NCBI GenBank assembly: GCA_016201645.1
Contig: JACQCL010000125.1
Location: 1 to 8,249 of the forward strand
Origin: Candidatus Rokuibacteriota bacterium
GTDB taxonomy: Bacteria > Methylomirabilota > Methylomirabilia > Rokubacteriales > CSP1-6
Direction: 5' to 3'
Length of the DNA: 8,249 nucleotides
Both the position numbers and the translations under genes were made by a program. The notes beneath the pieces were generated by a model. That model saw only the letters and a program-made list of their open reading frames with translations, was not told where the DNA came from and did not search any database. Of this stretch, positions 1-5,794 are shown one piece after another. How positions within the stretch are numbered: position 1 is the first letter of the stretch; each line of letters starts with the position of its first letter.

Positions 1-1
1 C

Positions 2-463
2 CCCCAAGGGCGGATCGTCTTTCCCCAGATGACGGTGCTCGAAAACCTCGAGATGGGCGCGTACATCGAGCGGGATGCGGCGCGGGTCAAGGAGGCGCTC
101 GAGCGCGTGTATGCCCTGTTCCCCATCCTGGCTGAGCGGAGGTCTCAGAAGGCGGGCACCATGTCGGGTGGGGAGCAGCAGATGGTGGCGATCGCGCGGG
201 CCCTCATGACGAGCCCCAGGCTCATTCTGCTCGACGAGCCCTCACTGGGTCTCTCGCCGAAATTCGTCACGCTGATCTTCGAGAAGCTCACCGCGATGAA
301 GCGCGCCGGCTACACGATGATGGTCGTGGAGCAAAATGCTGCCAAGGCGCTTTCGGTCGCGGATCGGGGGTACGTCTTGGAACTGGGTCGCAACCGCTTC
401 GAGGGGACGGGCCAGGCGCTTTTGACCGACCCCGAGGTGAAGCGGCTCTACCTCGGAGGTTAG
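2..463 (+). CDS. livF: Branched-chain amino acid ABC transporter ATP-binding protein LivF, C-terminal part
   Basis: The frame is open from the left edge, so this is the last 153 residues of an ATPase that normally has about 235; the Walker A region lies outside the window. Visible are the Q-loop stretch (PQGRIVFPQMTVLENLEMGAY, split here as PQGRIVFPQM at 2-31 and TVLENLEMGAY after it), the ABC signature SGGEQQ at about 164-181, and Walker B with the D-loop (LILLDEPSLGLSP) from 221. The switch region reads VVEQN, with Gln where many ABC ATPases have His; this is usual for LivF. In this family LivF and LivG power uptake of branched-chain amino acids, or related amides and acids, through LivH/LivM at the inner membrane with a periplasmic binding protein. 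The methionine at 29 is internal, not a start. The stop overlaps the stop of the convergent MmgE/PrpD gene. The family call is firm; the substrate is not known. Confidence 0.93.
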   Translation, partial: PQGRIVFPQMTVLENLEMGAYIERDAARVKEALERVYALFPILAERRSQKAGTMSGGEQQMVAIARALMTSPRLILLDEPSLGLSPKFVTLIFEKLTAMKRAGYTMMVVEQNAAKALSVADRGYVLELGRNRFEGTGQALLTDPEVKRLYLGG

Positions 464-1818
464 GGGCGGAGGACTGCCGTCAGGCTCCTGAGATCGGGGC
501 AGCCGTCGAGCCCCTCGAGCATCTCGGCGATCGACTCGACGCGCTCTCGCGGCAGGACACGGCCGGCGCAGTCAGTGAACTTGGCCAGGAGCTGCTCCCC
601 GGATAGCGGCGCTCGTGGGTGGCCCGGGACTTCGCGTGGCGGGACTTCAAGCTCTCGGCCGTCTCTTAGCCTTACCGTCACCCGACACCAGACATGGTGC
701 TCCAGGTTGCCGGGGATGGTTGGGTCCACCACCATCGTCACGCGCCCCATCAGGCTCCGCAATGTCGGATCGGCAGTTCGCTCGTCTTGGAAGCTGGCGA
801 TCCCGACCTGACCGTCCACCAGCGCCAGGGCAGCGCAGAACTCGGCCGAGAACTTTCCTTCGAGGCCGGTCCGGGGATTGTGGTGAATCAGCATGTGGGG
901 GACGAGCTCGTTGACCCCTAGCGTGACCTCGGCGACATCCTCAGCCTGAAGGGAATGGGTCCGGCGAAGCTCCAGGAGGGCCGTGATGATCGAGTGGGTG
1001 CAGGCGCACGAGGGATAGGGCTTGACGGCCACGCCGGTGGCGAGGATCTTCCACGGCGAGCCGAGCCGCCCGAGTGCCGGCGCCGGATCCTCCGCCTGAC
1101 TTCCGAACACGCGGAGGTACCCCTGAGGCCCCTCGAGGGCGATCTCGGACCCTGTGAACCCCTCGCGCGCGAGGAGCGCGGCGAGGACTCCGCTGCGCGC
1201 CGCATGGCCGGCGTGAAACGGCTTGGTCATCGTCCCGAAGTTCTCCTTGAGCCCGGAGGCCTCGGACGCCGCGATAGCGAACGCGTTCCGGCTTTCGACA
1301 GGACCGAGTCCCAAGAGTTTGGCCGAGGCCGCCAGCGCGCCGAGCGTCCCGAGGGTCGAGGTGGCGTGCCACCCGCGAGCGTAGTGGGCGGGATTCATCG
1401 CCTCGGCCAGCGTCGTCTCCACCTCGAAGCCGATGAGGAAGGCCTGGATGACCGCGCGCCCGTCGGCGTGCGACAGCTCGGCAGCTGCGAGGGCGGCGGC
1501 GAAGACCGGCACGCTCGGATGACCGAGCAGGGCGAAGTTGGTATCGTCGAAGTCGAGGGCATGGCCGGCGGTGCCGTTGGCCAGCGCGGCCCACACGGCT
1601 CCCGTCCGGAGTTGCGTGCCGAGCACCGTGCAGAGGGGCGCCCCTCCTTCCTCCTCGGCGATGCGCTGGAGGAGGCGGGCCGGCGGCTCCCCCGATCCCG
1701 CGAGGATGACCCCGACGCTGTCCAGGATCGCGCGTTTGGCGGCGTCGATCGCCGCAGGAGGCAGCTCCTCCCAGCGGGTCTTCACGACAAACTCGGCGAG
1801 GCGGACCGTGGCGCCCAT
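460..1818 (-). CDS. MmgE/PrpD family protein (2-methylcitrate dehydratase / cis-aconitate decarboxylase superfamily)
   Basis: 452 residues, the normal length for MmgE/PrpD. Family landmarks are visible in order: GHALDFDDTN at 85-94, with HPS at 100-102; GWHATSTLG at 149-157; GTMTKPFHAGHAARSG at 195-210; and KPYPSCACTH at 266-275. These carry the conserved Asp, His and Lys residues that line the active site in this superfamily (mapped by eye). Characterised members dehydrate 2-methylcitrate in propionate breakdown or decarboxylate cis-aconitate. Many paralogues, often beside transporter genes, have no known substrate, and the absence of prpB or prpC here argues against naming it prpD. It is cytosolic, with no signal peptide. 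The ATG at 1818 has no clear Shine-Dalgarno sequence upstream. Its promoter must lie in or next to the foldback repeat that fills the gap to the cupin gene, or transcription comes through from the cupin. Confidence 0.9.
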   Translation of the reverse strand: MGATVRLAEFVVKTRWEELPPAAIDAAKRAILDSVGVILAGSGEPPARLLQRIAEEEGGAPLCTVLGTQLRTGAVWAALANGTAGHALDFDDTNFALLGHPSVPVFAAALAAAELSHADGRAVIQAFLIGFEVETTLAEAMNPAHYARGWHATSTLGTLGALAASAKLLGLGPVESRNAFAIAASEASGLKENFGTMTKPFHAGHAARSGVLAALLAREGFTGSEIALEGPQGYLRVFGSQAEDPAPALGRLGSPWKILATGVAVKPYPSCACTHSIITALLELRRTHSLQAEDVAEVTLGVNELVPHMLIHHNPRTGLEGKFSAEFCAALALVDGQVGIASFQDERTADPTLRSLMGRVTMVVDPTIPGNLEHHVWCRVTVRLRDGRELEVPPREVPGHPRAPLSGEQLLAKFTDCAGRVLPRERVESIAEMLEGLDGCPDLRSLTAVLRP

Positions 1819-1833
1819 GAGCGGGCCTATGCT

Positions 1834-1844
1834 AGCACACTAGT
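1834..1844. repeat. Left copy of an 11-bp direct repeat (agcacactagt)
   Basis: The same 11 bases recur exactly at 2029-2039. This copy overlaps the first two bases of the foldback element's left inverted repeat. The pair brackets the element asymmetrically: flush on the left, about 38 bp beyond it on the right. It may be a target duplication, an insertion scar or part of a larger repeat unit. Confidence 0.5.
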
Positions 1845-1990
1845 GCCGGGCCAACTGACTTCGCCATACGGCGTTCTCGGTCGTCGCCATTCCTTAGCGG
1901 GCACCCAGTCCCGCCGCAGGCGGGCTGGGTCGCTACGCTCCGGTCGGCTCCTCCCTCGGGCCTTGTCTGGCTCGTCATTTGTCCCGGCAC
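1843..1990. repeat. Foldback (MITE-like) element with 17-bp terminal inverted repeats
   Basis: The left end, 1843-1859 (gtgccgggccaactgac), and the reverse complement of the right end, 1974-1990 (gtgccgggacaaatgac), match at 15 of 17 positions. Similarity continues inward with interruptions (cgccatac against agccagac), and a central GC-rich hairpin lies at 1903-1930, so most of the 148 bp can fold into one structure. It contains no credible gene. It sits between the cupin stop and the MmgE/PrpD start, in the path of any read-through transcript. The structure resembles a miniature inverted-repeat element or a REP/BIME-type dispersed palindrome, but whether it is repeated in the genome cannot be seen here. 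No clean target-site duplication directly abuts these ends. Confidence 0.55.
1903..1930. repeat. GC-rich hairpin at the centre of the foldback element
   Basis: acccag (1903-1908) pairs with ctgggt (1925-1930), and cccgcc (1910-1915) pairs with ggcggg (1919-1924) around a 3-base loop, with one bulged t at 1909. That gives twelve base pairs, mostly G-C. No T-tract follows on either strand, so it is not a classic intrinsic terminator. It could still slow polymerase or stabilise RNA ends between cupin and MmgE/PrpD. Confidence 0.6.
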
Positions 1991-2028
1991 GGACACGCGA
2001 CGCGGAAGATTTGCCGTGACTCATTGTA

Positions 2029-2039
2029 AGCACACTAGT
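2029..2039. repeat. Right copy of the 11-bp direct repeat, containing the cupin stop codon
   Basis: Identical to 1834-1844. Bases 2035-2037 (cta on the plus strand) are the TAG stop of the cupin gene on the minus strand, so the repeat reaches into the end of that gene. Confidence 0.5.
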
Positions 2040-2340
2040 ACTCGGGAGGGGCGTAGACGGTGAGGAAAAACAGGGGCGTCGCTCCGGGGTTCCTGACGTG
2101 GTGACGGGTCCCGGCGGGGATCGTCAAGAGCGAGCCCTGACCGGCGCGGTGCTCCTTTCCGTCCACTCGCACCGCGGCCTGGCCCTCGACGATGTAGATG
2201 ATCTGATCGCCCTCGTGCACCTCCTCGGGTCCGGCGTCTCGCCCCGAAGTGATGGTCATGACGGCCGTCTGACTCCGGCCCGTTTCGTGTAACACCCGGA
2301 AGAACTCTCCCTTGTGGTCGAAAATGCTCGCAACTTTCAT
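2035..2340 (-). CDS. Small single-domain cupin protein
   Basis: 101 residues from the ATG at 2340, essentially one cupin barrel. Cupin motif 2, G(X)5PXG(X)2H(X)3N, is exact at residues 69-84 (GSLLTIPAGTRHHVRN). Motif 1 is the looser EEVHEGDQIIYIVEG (39-53), with one clear His (H42) where classical cupins have HxH; this DQxxYxxEG variant is common in small cupins. It is probably cytosolic and metal-binding; the substrate cannot be inferred. I chose the start at 2340 because a GGAGG lies six bases upstream (2347-2351 on the minus strand). An in-frame ATG at 2361 would add seven residues but has no such site. The gene is divergent from the VOC gene and co-directional with MmgE/PrpD, separated from it by the foldback repeat. 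Confidence 0.88.
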   Translation of the reverse strand: MKVASIFDHKGEFFRVLHETGRSQTAVMTITSGRDAGPEEVHEGDQIIYIVEGQAAVRVDGKEHRAGQGSLLTIPAGTRHHVRNPGATPLFFLTVYAPPEY

Positions 2341-2346
2341 GGCAGG

Positions 2347-2351
2347 CCTCC
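2347..2351 (-). promoter_or_regulatory. Ribosome binding site that fixes the cupin start
   Basis: GGAGG on the minus strand, six bases before the ATG at 2340. It favours that start over the upstream in-frame ATG at 2361. Confidence 0.7.
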
Positions 2352-2366
2352 GCGGCGTCATTATTC

Positions 2367-2372
2367 TATAAT
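2367..2372 (+). promoter_or_regulatory. Possible -10 box for the VOC gene
   Basis: An exact TATAAT in an unusually A/T-rich patch (2361-2373) inside the divergent cupin/VOC gap. A start near 2379 would leave a leader of about 34 bases before the VOC start. No recognisable -35 lies 16-18 bases upstream. The same patch could also serve the cupin on the other strand. Weak evidence. Confidence 0.35.
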
Positions 2373-2401
2373 TGGGCGTCTTCGCGCGAAAGATTGCCGG
2401 C

Positions 2402-2409
2402 GGGAGGAG
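2402..2409 (+). promoter_or_regulatory. Ribosome binding site that fixes the VOC start
   Basis: GGGAGGAG, with its GGAGG core five bases before the ATG at 2413. It sets the start well downstream of the first in-frame ATG at 2314, which lies antisense within the cupin gene. Confidence 0.75.
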
Positions 2410-2412
2410 CGC

Positions 2413-3336
2413 ATGATCGGAGGAACCCTCGCATACGCGTCGCTGGTGGTGAGCGATGTTGAGGCGGGGGCGGCCCTGCTTCAGCGCGACTTCGGGCTCA
2501 GGCGCACCGACTGCGCCGTCGGCGATAGCGGACGCCGGACTCCGGTCCTAAGCGTCGGCCGGAGCGCGTTGGCCCTGTTTGCCCCAGGCGATCCCTTCGT
2601 CGGCGGCCAGATGAAGCCGGGCATCCACCACATCGCGCTCGGTGTGAAAGACCCGGCGGCGGCTGGTGGGATGGCCGTCGCCGAGGCGGAACCGAGCGCG
2701 GGCCTCAACGGGACCCGACGACTGCTGCTGTCCCCGGAGGCGACAGCCGGCGTGAGGACGTACCTGTCCGAGCCGCTCCCCCTCGAGACCTCGCGCGGGG
2801 GATTCGTCGAGCGGATTGACCACCTGGGTGTCGCGAGCGCCGATAACGACGCTGCTGTTGAAGCGTTCTCGACGCGACTCGGCTGCGCGATCGAGAGCAC
2901 CCAGACTGACGTCGAAGTGCACCTCGCGGTCGAGAGCTTCACCTCGGACAAGTACGGGGTCGTCTATCATCCTCGCCCTCCCGAGCGGGTCGGTGGGCTC
3001 CGCGTCGTGTTCATCACGATCGGCGACTGCGAGCTTGAGTTTCTCCAGGAGTTCGACCCAAGGACCGGCGCTCGCGTGGCGCACGATGGGCCGGGGACTA
3101 CCCAGCAAGATCAGGGAGCGATCGGCCGCTTCCTCGCGACGCGCGGCAGCGGGCTGCACCACTTGGCGCTCAAGGTCGGCGATATCAACGGGGCGCTGGC
3201 TGCCCTCGGGCGCGCAGGGCATACGCTCATTGACCCGGTCGGTCGTCCAGGATCGCGTCGCGCGCTGATCGGGTTCATCCACCCGAAGAGTGTCTGTGGA
3301 GTGCTGGTGCATCTGGTGCAGCGCGAGGAAATCTGA
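2413..3336 (+). CDS. Two-domain VOC (glyoxalase/bleomycin-resistance fold) protein, epimerase-like C-terminal half
   Basis: 307 residues. The N-terminal half (about 5-125) is a weak VOC module: it has IHHIALGVKD but lacks the usual His in its first strand (TLAYASLVV). The C-terminal half (from about 134) reads like methylmalonyl-CoA epimerase and relatives: RIDHLGVA with H137, LHHLALKV with H249/H250, and the end FIHPKSVCGVLVHLV. VOC enzymes bind a divalent metal and catalyse isomerisation, epimerisation or dioxygenation. In epimerases the last metal ligand is the Glu of a VLVELV-type motif; here that position is His (H300). This points to altered metal coordination or another reaction, so I do not assign methylmalonyl-CoA epimerase. 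No mutase gene is nearby. The start at 2413 follows a strong ribosome binding site; longer in-frame extensions run into the antisense cupin gene. It is cytosolic, with no signal peptide. Confidence 0.85.
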   Translation: MIGGTLAYASLVVSDVEAGAALLQRDFGLRRTDCAVGDSGRRTPVLSVGRSALALFAPGDPFVGGQMKPGIHHIALGVKDPAAAGGMAVAEAEPSAGLNGTRRLLLSPEATAGVRTYLSEPLPLETSRGGFVERIDHLGVASADNDAAVEAFSTRLGCAIESTQTDVEVHLAVESFTSDKYGVVYHPRPPERVGGLRVVFITIGDCELEFLQEFDPRTGARVAHDGPGTTQQDQGAIGRFLATRGSGLHHLALKVGDINGALAALGRAGHTLIDPVGRPGSRRALIGFIHPKSVCGVLVHLVQREEI

Positions 3337-3349
3337 AGAGGGGGGAGAA

Positions 3350-3427
<78 letters not shown>

Positions 3428-3439
3428 ACCGCGTCGGCT

Positions 3440-3468
3440 ACGTTACCGGTTCGACCTGAAGTTGTCAA
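3440..3468 (-). promoter_or_regulatory. Promoter of tRNA-Ala
   Basis: On the minus strand a consensus TTGACA (-35) at 3468-3463, a 17-base spacer, then TAACGT (-10, 3 of 6) at 3445-3440. Transcription would begin a few bases before the mature tRNA 5' end at 3427. The perfect -35 and the placement support it; the -10 is weak. Confidence 0.55.
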
Positions 3469-3481
3469 GGTTTGGCCCGAC

Positions 3482-3510
3482 TTGCAGTCACTCGTTCGCT
3501 TGGCTACACT
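3482..3510 (+). promoter_or_regulatory. Possible promoter of tRNA-Leu
   Basis: TTGCAG (3482-3487), a 17-base spacer and TACACT (3505-3510), with the tRNA starting 16 bases further on. Each hexamer is a partial match, but spacing and position fit. Confidence 0.4.
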
Positions 3511-3526
3511 GCCTCTGCTCCCTCAT

Positions 3527-3615
3527 GCCGGGGTGGTGGAACTGGCAGACACGCCAGACTCAAAATCTGGTGCCCTTTAAAGGGCTTGCGGGTTCGACTC
3601 CCGCCCCCGGCACCA
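3527..3615 (+). tRNA. tRNA-Leu (anticodon CAA)
   Basis: A class II tRNA of 89 bases. Acceptor arms are GCCGGGG and CCCCGGC. The anticodon stem CCAGA/TCTGG encloses CTCAAAA, with CAA at positions 34-36. A long variable arm (GCCC TTTAAA GGGC type) follows, then the T arm GCGGG-TTCGACT-CCCGC and an encoded ACCA end. It reads UUG leucine codons, rare in this GC-rich genome. No terminator is evident before the nuo promoter. Confidence 0.96.
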
Positions 3616-3639
3616 ACGCTCCTCCCGCCCGTGGCCACC

Positions 3640-3668
3640 TTCCGGTTGTCGGAGCCGTGTGGTATAGT
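3640..3668 (+). promoter_or_regulatory. Probable promoter of the nuo operon (extended -10)
   Basis: TGGTATAGT at 3660-3668 is an extended -10 (TGn plus a 5-of-6 TATAAT match). Seventeen bases upstream of the hexamer is a poor -35, TTCCGG (3640-3645), as is usual for extended -10 promoters. A start near 3675 would leave about 32 bases before the nuoA GTG, including its ribosome binding site. Confidence 0.5.
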
Positions 3669-3706
3669 GGAGACGAAATTTCCGGCCTTCTGCGGAGGAT
3701 TACCGC

Positions 3707-4060
3707 GTGTCTGACTACGTTCCTGTGCTGATCTATGCCGCGTTCATCGTCGCCTTTGCGGTGATGTCGCTGGGCGTGGCGGCCTTGCTCAGGCCGAGCC
3801 GGTCGTACGACGCCAAACTGCAGAACTACGAGTGCGGTGCCGAACCGATCGGGCAGGCGTGGGTTCAGTTCCCGGTGGGGTTCTACCTGGTTGCGCTGGT
3901 CTTTCTCCTCTTCGACCTGCTGGCGGTCTTCCTCTTCCCCTGGGCCTTGGTTCTGCGGGGCCTGGGGCTTGCGGCGTTCTGGGCGATGGCGCTCTTCCTC
4001 GCAATCCTCTCGCTGGGTTGGCTCTACGCCTATAGGGAAGGGATCCTCGAATGGAAGTGA
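3707..4060 (+). CDS. nuoA: NADH-quinone oxidoreductase (complex I) subunit A
   Basis: 117 residues, normal length, with three membrane helices (about 5-28, 55-82 and 87-109). The loop between helices 1 and 2 carries the conserved YECGAEP (41-47), and helix 2 carries FDLLAVFLFPWA (69-80). NuoA is a small membrane subunit of the inner-membrane complex; with NuoH it shapes the junction between the quinone cavity and the proton-path region. Start: GTG at 3707, with GGAGGA seven bases upstream (3694-3699). Odd: NuoA proteins normally have an acidic pair in helix 2 (FDxE; E. coli Asp79/Glu81). Here D70 is kept, but the Glu position is Leu (L72). It is the first gene of the operon, and its last ten bases overlap nuoB. 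Confidence 0.95.
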   Translation: MSDYVPVLIYAAFIVAFAVMSLGVAALLRPSRSYDAKLQNYECGAEPIGQAWVQFPVGFYLVALVFLLFDLLAVFLFPWALVLRGLGLAAFWAMALFLAILSLGWLYAYREGILEWK

Positions 4061-4689
4061 AGCCGCCGGTCCCGCAGATTCCGGCGCCGGTGTGGGGCGA
4101 GTTCAAGGACCTCCAGGAGTGGGAGAAGCTCCACCAGGAACGGCCGGAGGGCGACAAGGCGTCGAGCTTTGCCGAAACGCTCTTCGACACGATCGAGAAT
4201 TTTCCCGGCGGGTGGATCGCCGTCACCTCGACGGAGAAGCTCTTCAATTGGGCGCGCAAGTCTTCCATCTGGCCGGTCACCTTCGGCTTGGCCTGCTGCG
4301 CCATCGAGATGATGGCCACCTTTGCATCGCGCTTCGATGTGGAGCGCTTCGGCATGGTCACATGGGCCTCTCCCCGCCACTCGGACCTGATGATCGTGTC
4401 GGGGACCGTCACGATCAAGATGGCGCCGATGCTCAAGCGGATCTACGATCAGATGCCAGACCCCAAGTGGGTCATCTCCATGGGTTCCTGCGCGAACTCG
4501 GGCGGCCCGTTCCGTTTCGGCTACCACGTGGTGAAGGGGGTGGACCGGGTCGTGCCCGTGGACGTCTATGTGCCCGGTTGCCCCCCGACGCCCGAATCGC
4601 TCATGTTCGGGATCTTGAAGCTGCAGGAACAGGTCGCGGAGTTCCAGAAGACGGGCAAGCGCGCCCAACTCCCTCTTAACACCAACTAG
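4051..4689 (+). CDS. nuoB: Complex I subunit B (carries iron-sulfur cluster N2)
   Basis: 212 residues. The core starts near 57 (AVTSTEKLFNWARKSSIWPV), after a divergent N-terminal extension of about 50 residues. The four ligands of the N2 [4Fe-4S] cluster are present: adjacent C82 and C83 in GLACCAIEMM, C147 in ISMGSCANSGG, and C177 in VPGCPPTPE. N2 is the last cluster and passes electrons to quinone at the NuoB/NuoD interface, on the cytoplasmic side of the membrane. The segment usually reading SPRQ(A/S)D is SPRHSD here (H110), and CPPRPE is CPPTPE (T180). The ATG overlaps the end of nuoA by ten bases, which suggests translational coupling; the Shine-Dalgarno is poor. nuoC begins four bases after the stop. 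Confidence 0.96.
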   Translation: MEVKPPVPQIPAPVWGEFKDLQEWEKLHQERPEGDKASSFAETLFDTIENFPGGWIAVTSTEKLFNWARKSSIWPVTFGLACCAIEMMATFASRFDVERFGMVTWASPRHSDLMIVSGTVTIKMAPMLKRIYDQMPDPKWVISMGSCANSGGPFRFGYHVVKGVDRVVPVDVYVPGCPPTPESLMFGILKLQEQVAEFQKTGKRAQLPLNTN

Positions 4690-4693
4690 CCTC

Positions 4694-5146
4694 GTGACTC
4701 CTGACCGGGCGGTCTCGCTGATCCAGGAGCGGTTTGGCCGTGAGGCCGCCGGGGAAGGCCGCTACCTCATCGTCGAAGAGCTCCCGCTGGAGCGCTGGGA
4801 GGAGTTCTTCACGTTCGCGCGGGACACGCTGGGGTGCCGCTTCTTCTCCTTTCTCACGGCGGTGGACTGGAAGGAGCAAGGGCTCGAGGTAGTCTGCCGC
4901 GTGGAGAATCTCGAGGCCGGCGTCGGGATCCTGGCCAAGACCAAGCTCGGTCCCGACGCCCAGTGCCCGTCACTCACCGGCATCTACCGGGGCGCGGACT
5001 GGATGGAGCGGGAGTGCTACGACATGTTCGGCGTGCGCTTTTCCGGCCACCCGGATCTCCGGCGGATCCTCCTCTCGCAGGACTGGGAGGGGTACCCGCT
5101 CAGGAAGGACTATGCGGTGGACACTCCACACGCTCCGTATCGTTAG
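4694..5146 (+). CDS. nuoC: Complex I subunit C (30 kDa type)
   Basis: 150 residues, a compact stand-alone NuoC, not fused to NuoD. The 30-kDa family signature is clear: ERECYDMFG at 105-113 (usually EREVYDLFG), GHPDLRRIL at 118-126, and DWEGYPLRKDY at 130-140. NuoC is a structural subunit of the hydrophilic arm without cofactors and packs against NuoD. The start is GTG at 4694, four bases after the nuoB stop, with no obvious Shine-Dalgarno, so coupling to nuoB is likely. Its TAG stop overlaps the ribosome binding site of the next gene. The family ends near the RKDY motif, so this is full length. Confidence 0.95.
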   Translation: MTPDRAVSLIQERFGREAAGEGRYLIVEELPLERWEEFFTFARDTLGCRFFSFLTAVDWKEQGLEVVCRVENLEAGVGILAKTKLGPDAQCPSLTGIYRGADWMERECYDMFGVRFSGHPDLRRILLSQDWEGYPLRKDYAVDTPHAPYR

Positions 5147-5150
5147 GAGG
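5145..5150 (+). promoter_or_regulatory. Ribosome binding site overlapping the nuoC stop
   Basis: AGGAGG shares two bases with the nuoC TAG. It lies only two bases from the ATG at 5153 but five from the ATG at 5156, favouring the second. This ties translation of the NIPSNAP gene to that of nuoC. Confidence 0.75.
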
Positions 5151-5155
5151 CAATG

Positions 5156-5791
5156 ATGATCTACGAGCTCCGGAGCTACACGACCCAGCCCGCGAAGTTC
5201 AAGGAATTCGTCGCGCTGACGGCGAAGGTCGGTATCAAACTCCGCACCAAGCACTCAAAGCTGGTTGGCTACTGGACCACGGAAACCGGCAAGCTGAACC
5301 AGGTCGTCCACCTCTGGGAGTACGAAAACTTTGACCACCGGACTCGGGTGCGCGCGGCACTCGCGAAGGACAAGGCCTGGAACACCCAGTATCTTGCCCG
5401 GAGCCGGCCCATGCTCCAGCACCAGGAGTCTCTGGTCCTCGTGCCGGCGGACTTCTGGCCGTTCACGCCCCCCTCGGGCATCGGGATCTACGAGCTTCGG
5501 AATTACCGCCTCCATCCCGGAAAAGTTCCCGAGTGGCTTGAGCATTTCAAGACGGGGCTCCCGGCTCGTCTGAAGTACAACAAGCCCGTGGGGATCTGGT
5601 CCTCTGAGCTTGGGGAGCTGAATCGGGTCGTCCACCTCTGGCAGTACGAGAGCCTGGAGCACCGCGCCAGATTGCGGAAGGCCTTCATGGCCGACCCGGT
5701 TTGGAAAGAGACCGTGGGAAGGCTTCAGCCGCTTATGCAGATAATGGAGTCCAAGATCCTGATCCCCACGGAGTTCTCGCCGCTCAGGTAA
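5156..5791 (+). CDS. Two-domain NIPSNAP family protein inside the nuo operon
   Basis: 211 residues made of two tandem NIPSNAP (dimeric alpha-beta barrel) domains. The first begins IYELRSYTTQPAKFKEF and the second IYELRNYRLHPGKVPEW. Both continue through a VGxW/VGYW strand, LN(Q/R)VVHLW(E/Q)YE, a helix with H-R-A/T-R, and an ending of the type ESxxLxPxxFxP, so the gene arose by internal duplication. NIPSNAP proteins have no settled biochemical function; animal members are mitochondrial. No signal peptide, membrane helix or metal motif is seen, so it should be cytosolic. Start: the ATG at 5156, five bases after AGGAGG and giving the typical MIYELR beginning; 5153 is the alternative. It lies ten bases after nuoC and three before nuoD, so it is made with complex I. 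A role as accessory subunit or assembly factor is only inference from position. Confidence 0.9.
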   Translation: MIYELRSYTTQPAKFKEFVALTAKVGIKLRTKHSKLVGYWTTETGKLNQVVHLWEYENFDHRTRVRAALAKDKAWNTQYLARSRPMLQHQESLVLVPADFWPFTPPSGIGIYELRNYRLHPGKVPEWLEHFKTGLPARLKYNKPVGIWSSELGELNRVVHLWQYESLEHRARLRKAFMADPVWKETVGRLQPLMQIMESKILIPTEFSPLR

Positions 5792-5794
5792 CTC

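Noticed and set aside
1903..1930. Intrinsic terminator for the cupin transcript
   Set aside because: The hairpin is strong, but no T-tract follows on either strand, so it is listed only as a hairpin.
955..2019. Long open frame (354 codons) on the plus strand opposite MmgE/PrpD
   Set aside because: It is antisense to a gene with clear family motifs. Its product is Arg/Gly-rich with no domain pattern, as expected of the complementary strand of GC-rich coding DNA.
1827..2033. 68-codon minus-strand frame across the foldback repeat
   Set aside because: It has an Arg/Pro-rich composition and lies wholly over the inverted-repeat element. No ribosome binding site or domain supports it.
2314..2412. 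N-terminal extension of the VOC protein from an ATG at 2314
   Set aside because: It would overlap the cupin gene antisense, has no ribosome binding site, and adds 33 residues unlike any VOC start. The site at 2402-2409 fits 2413.
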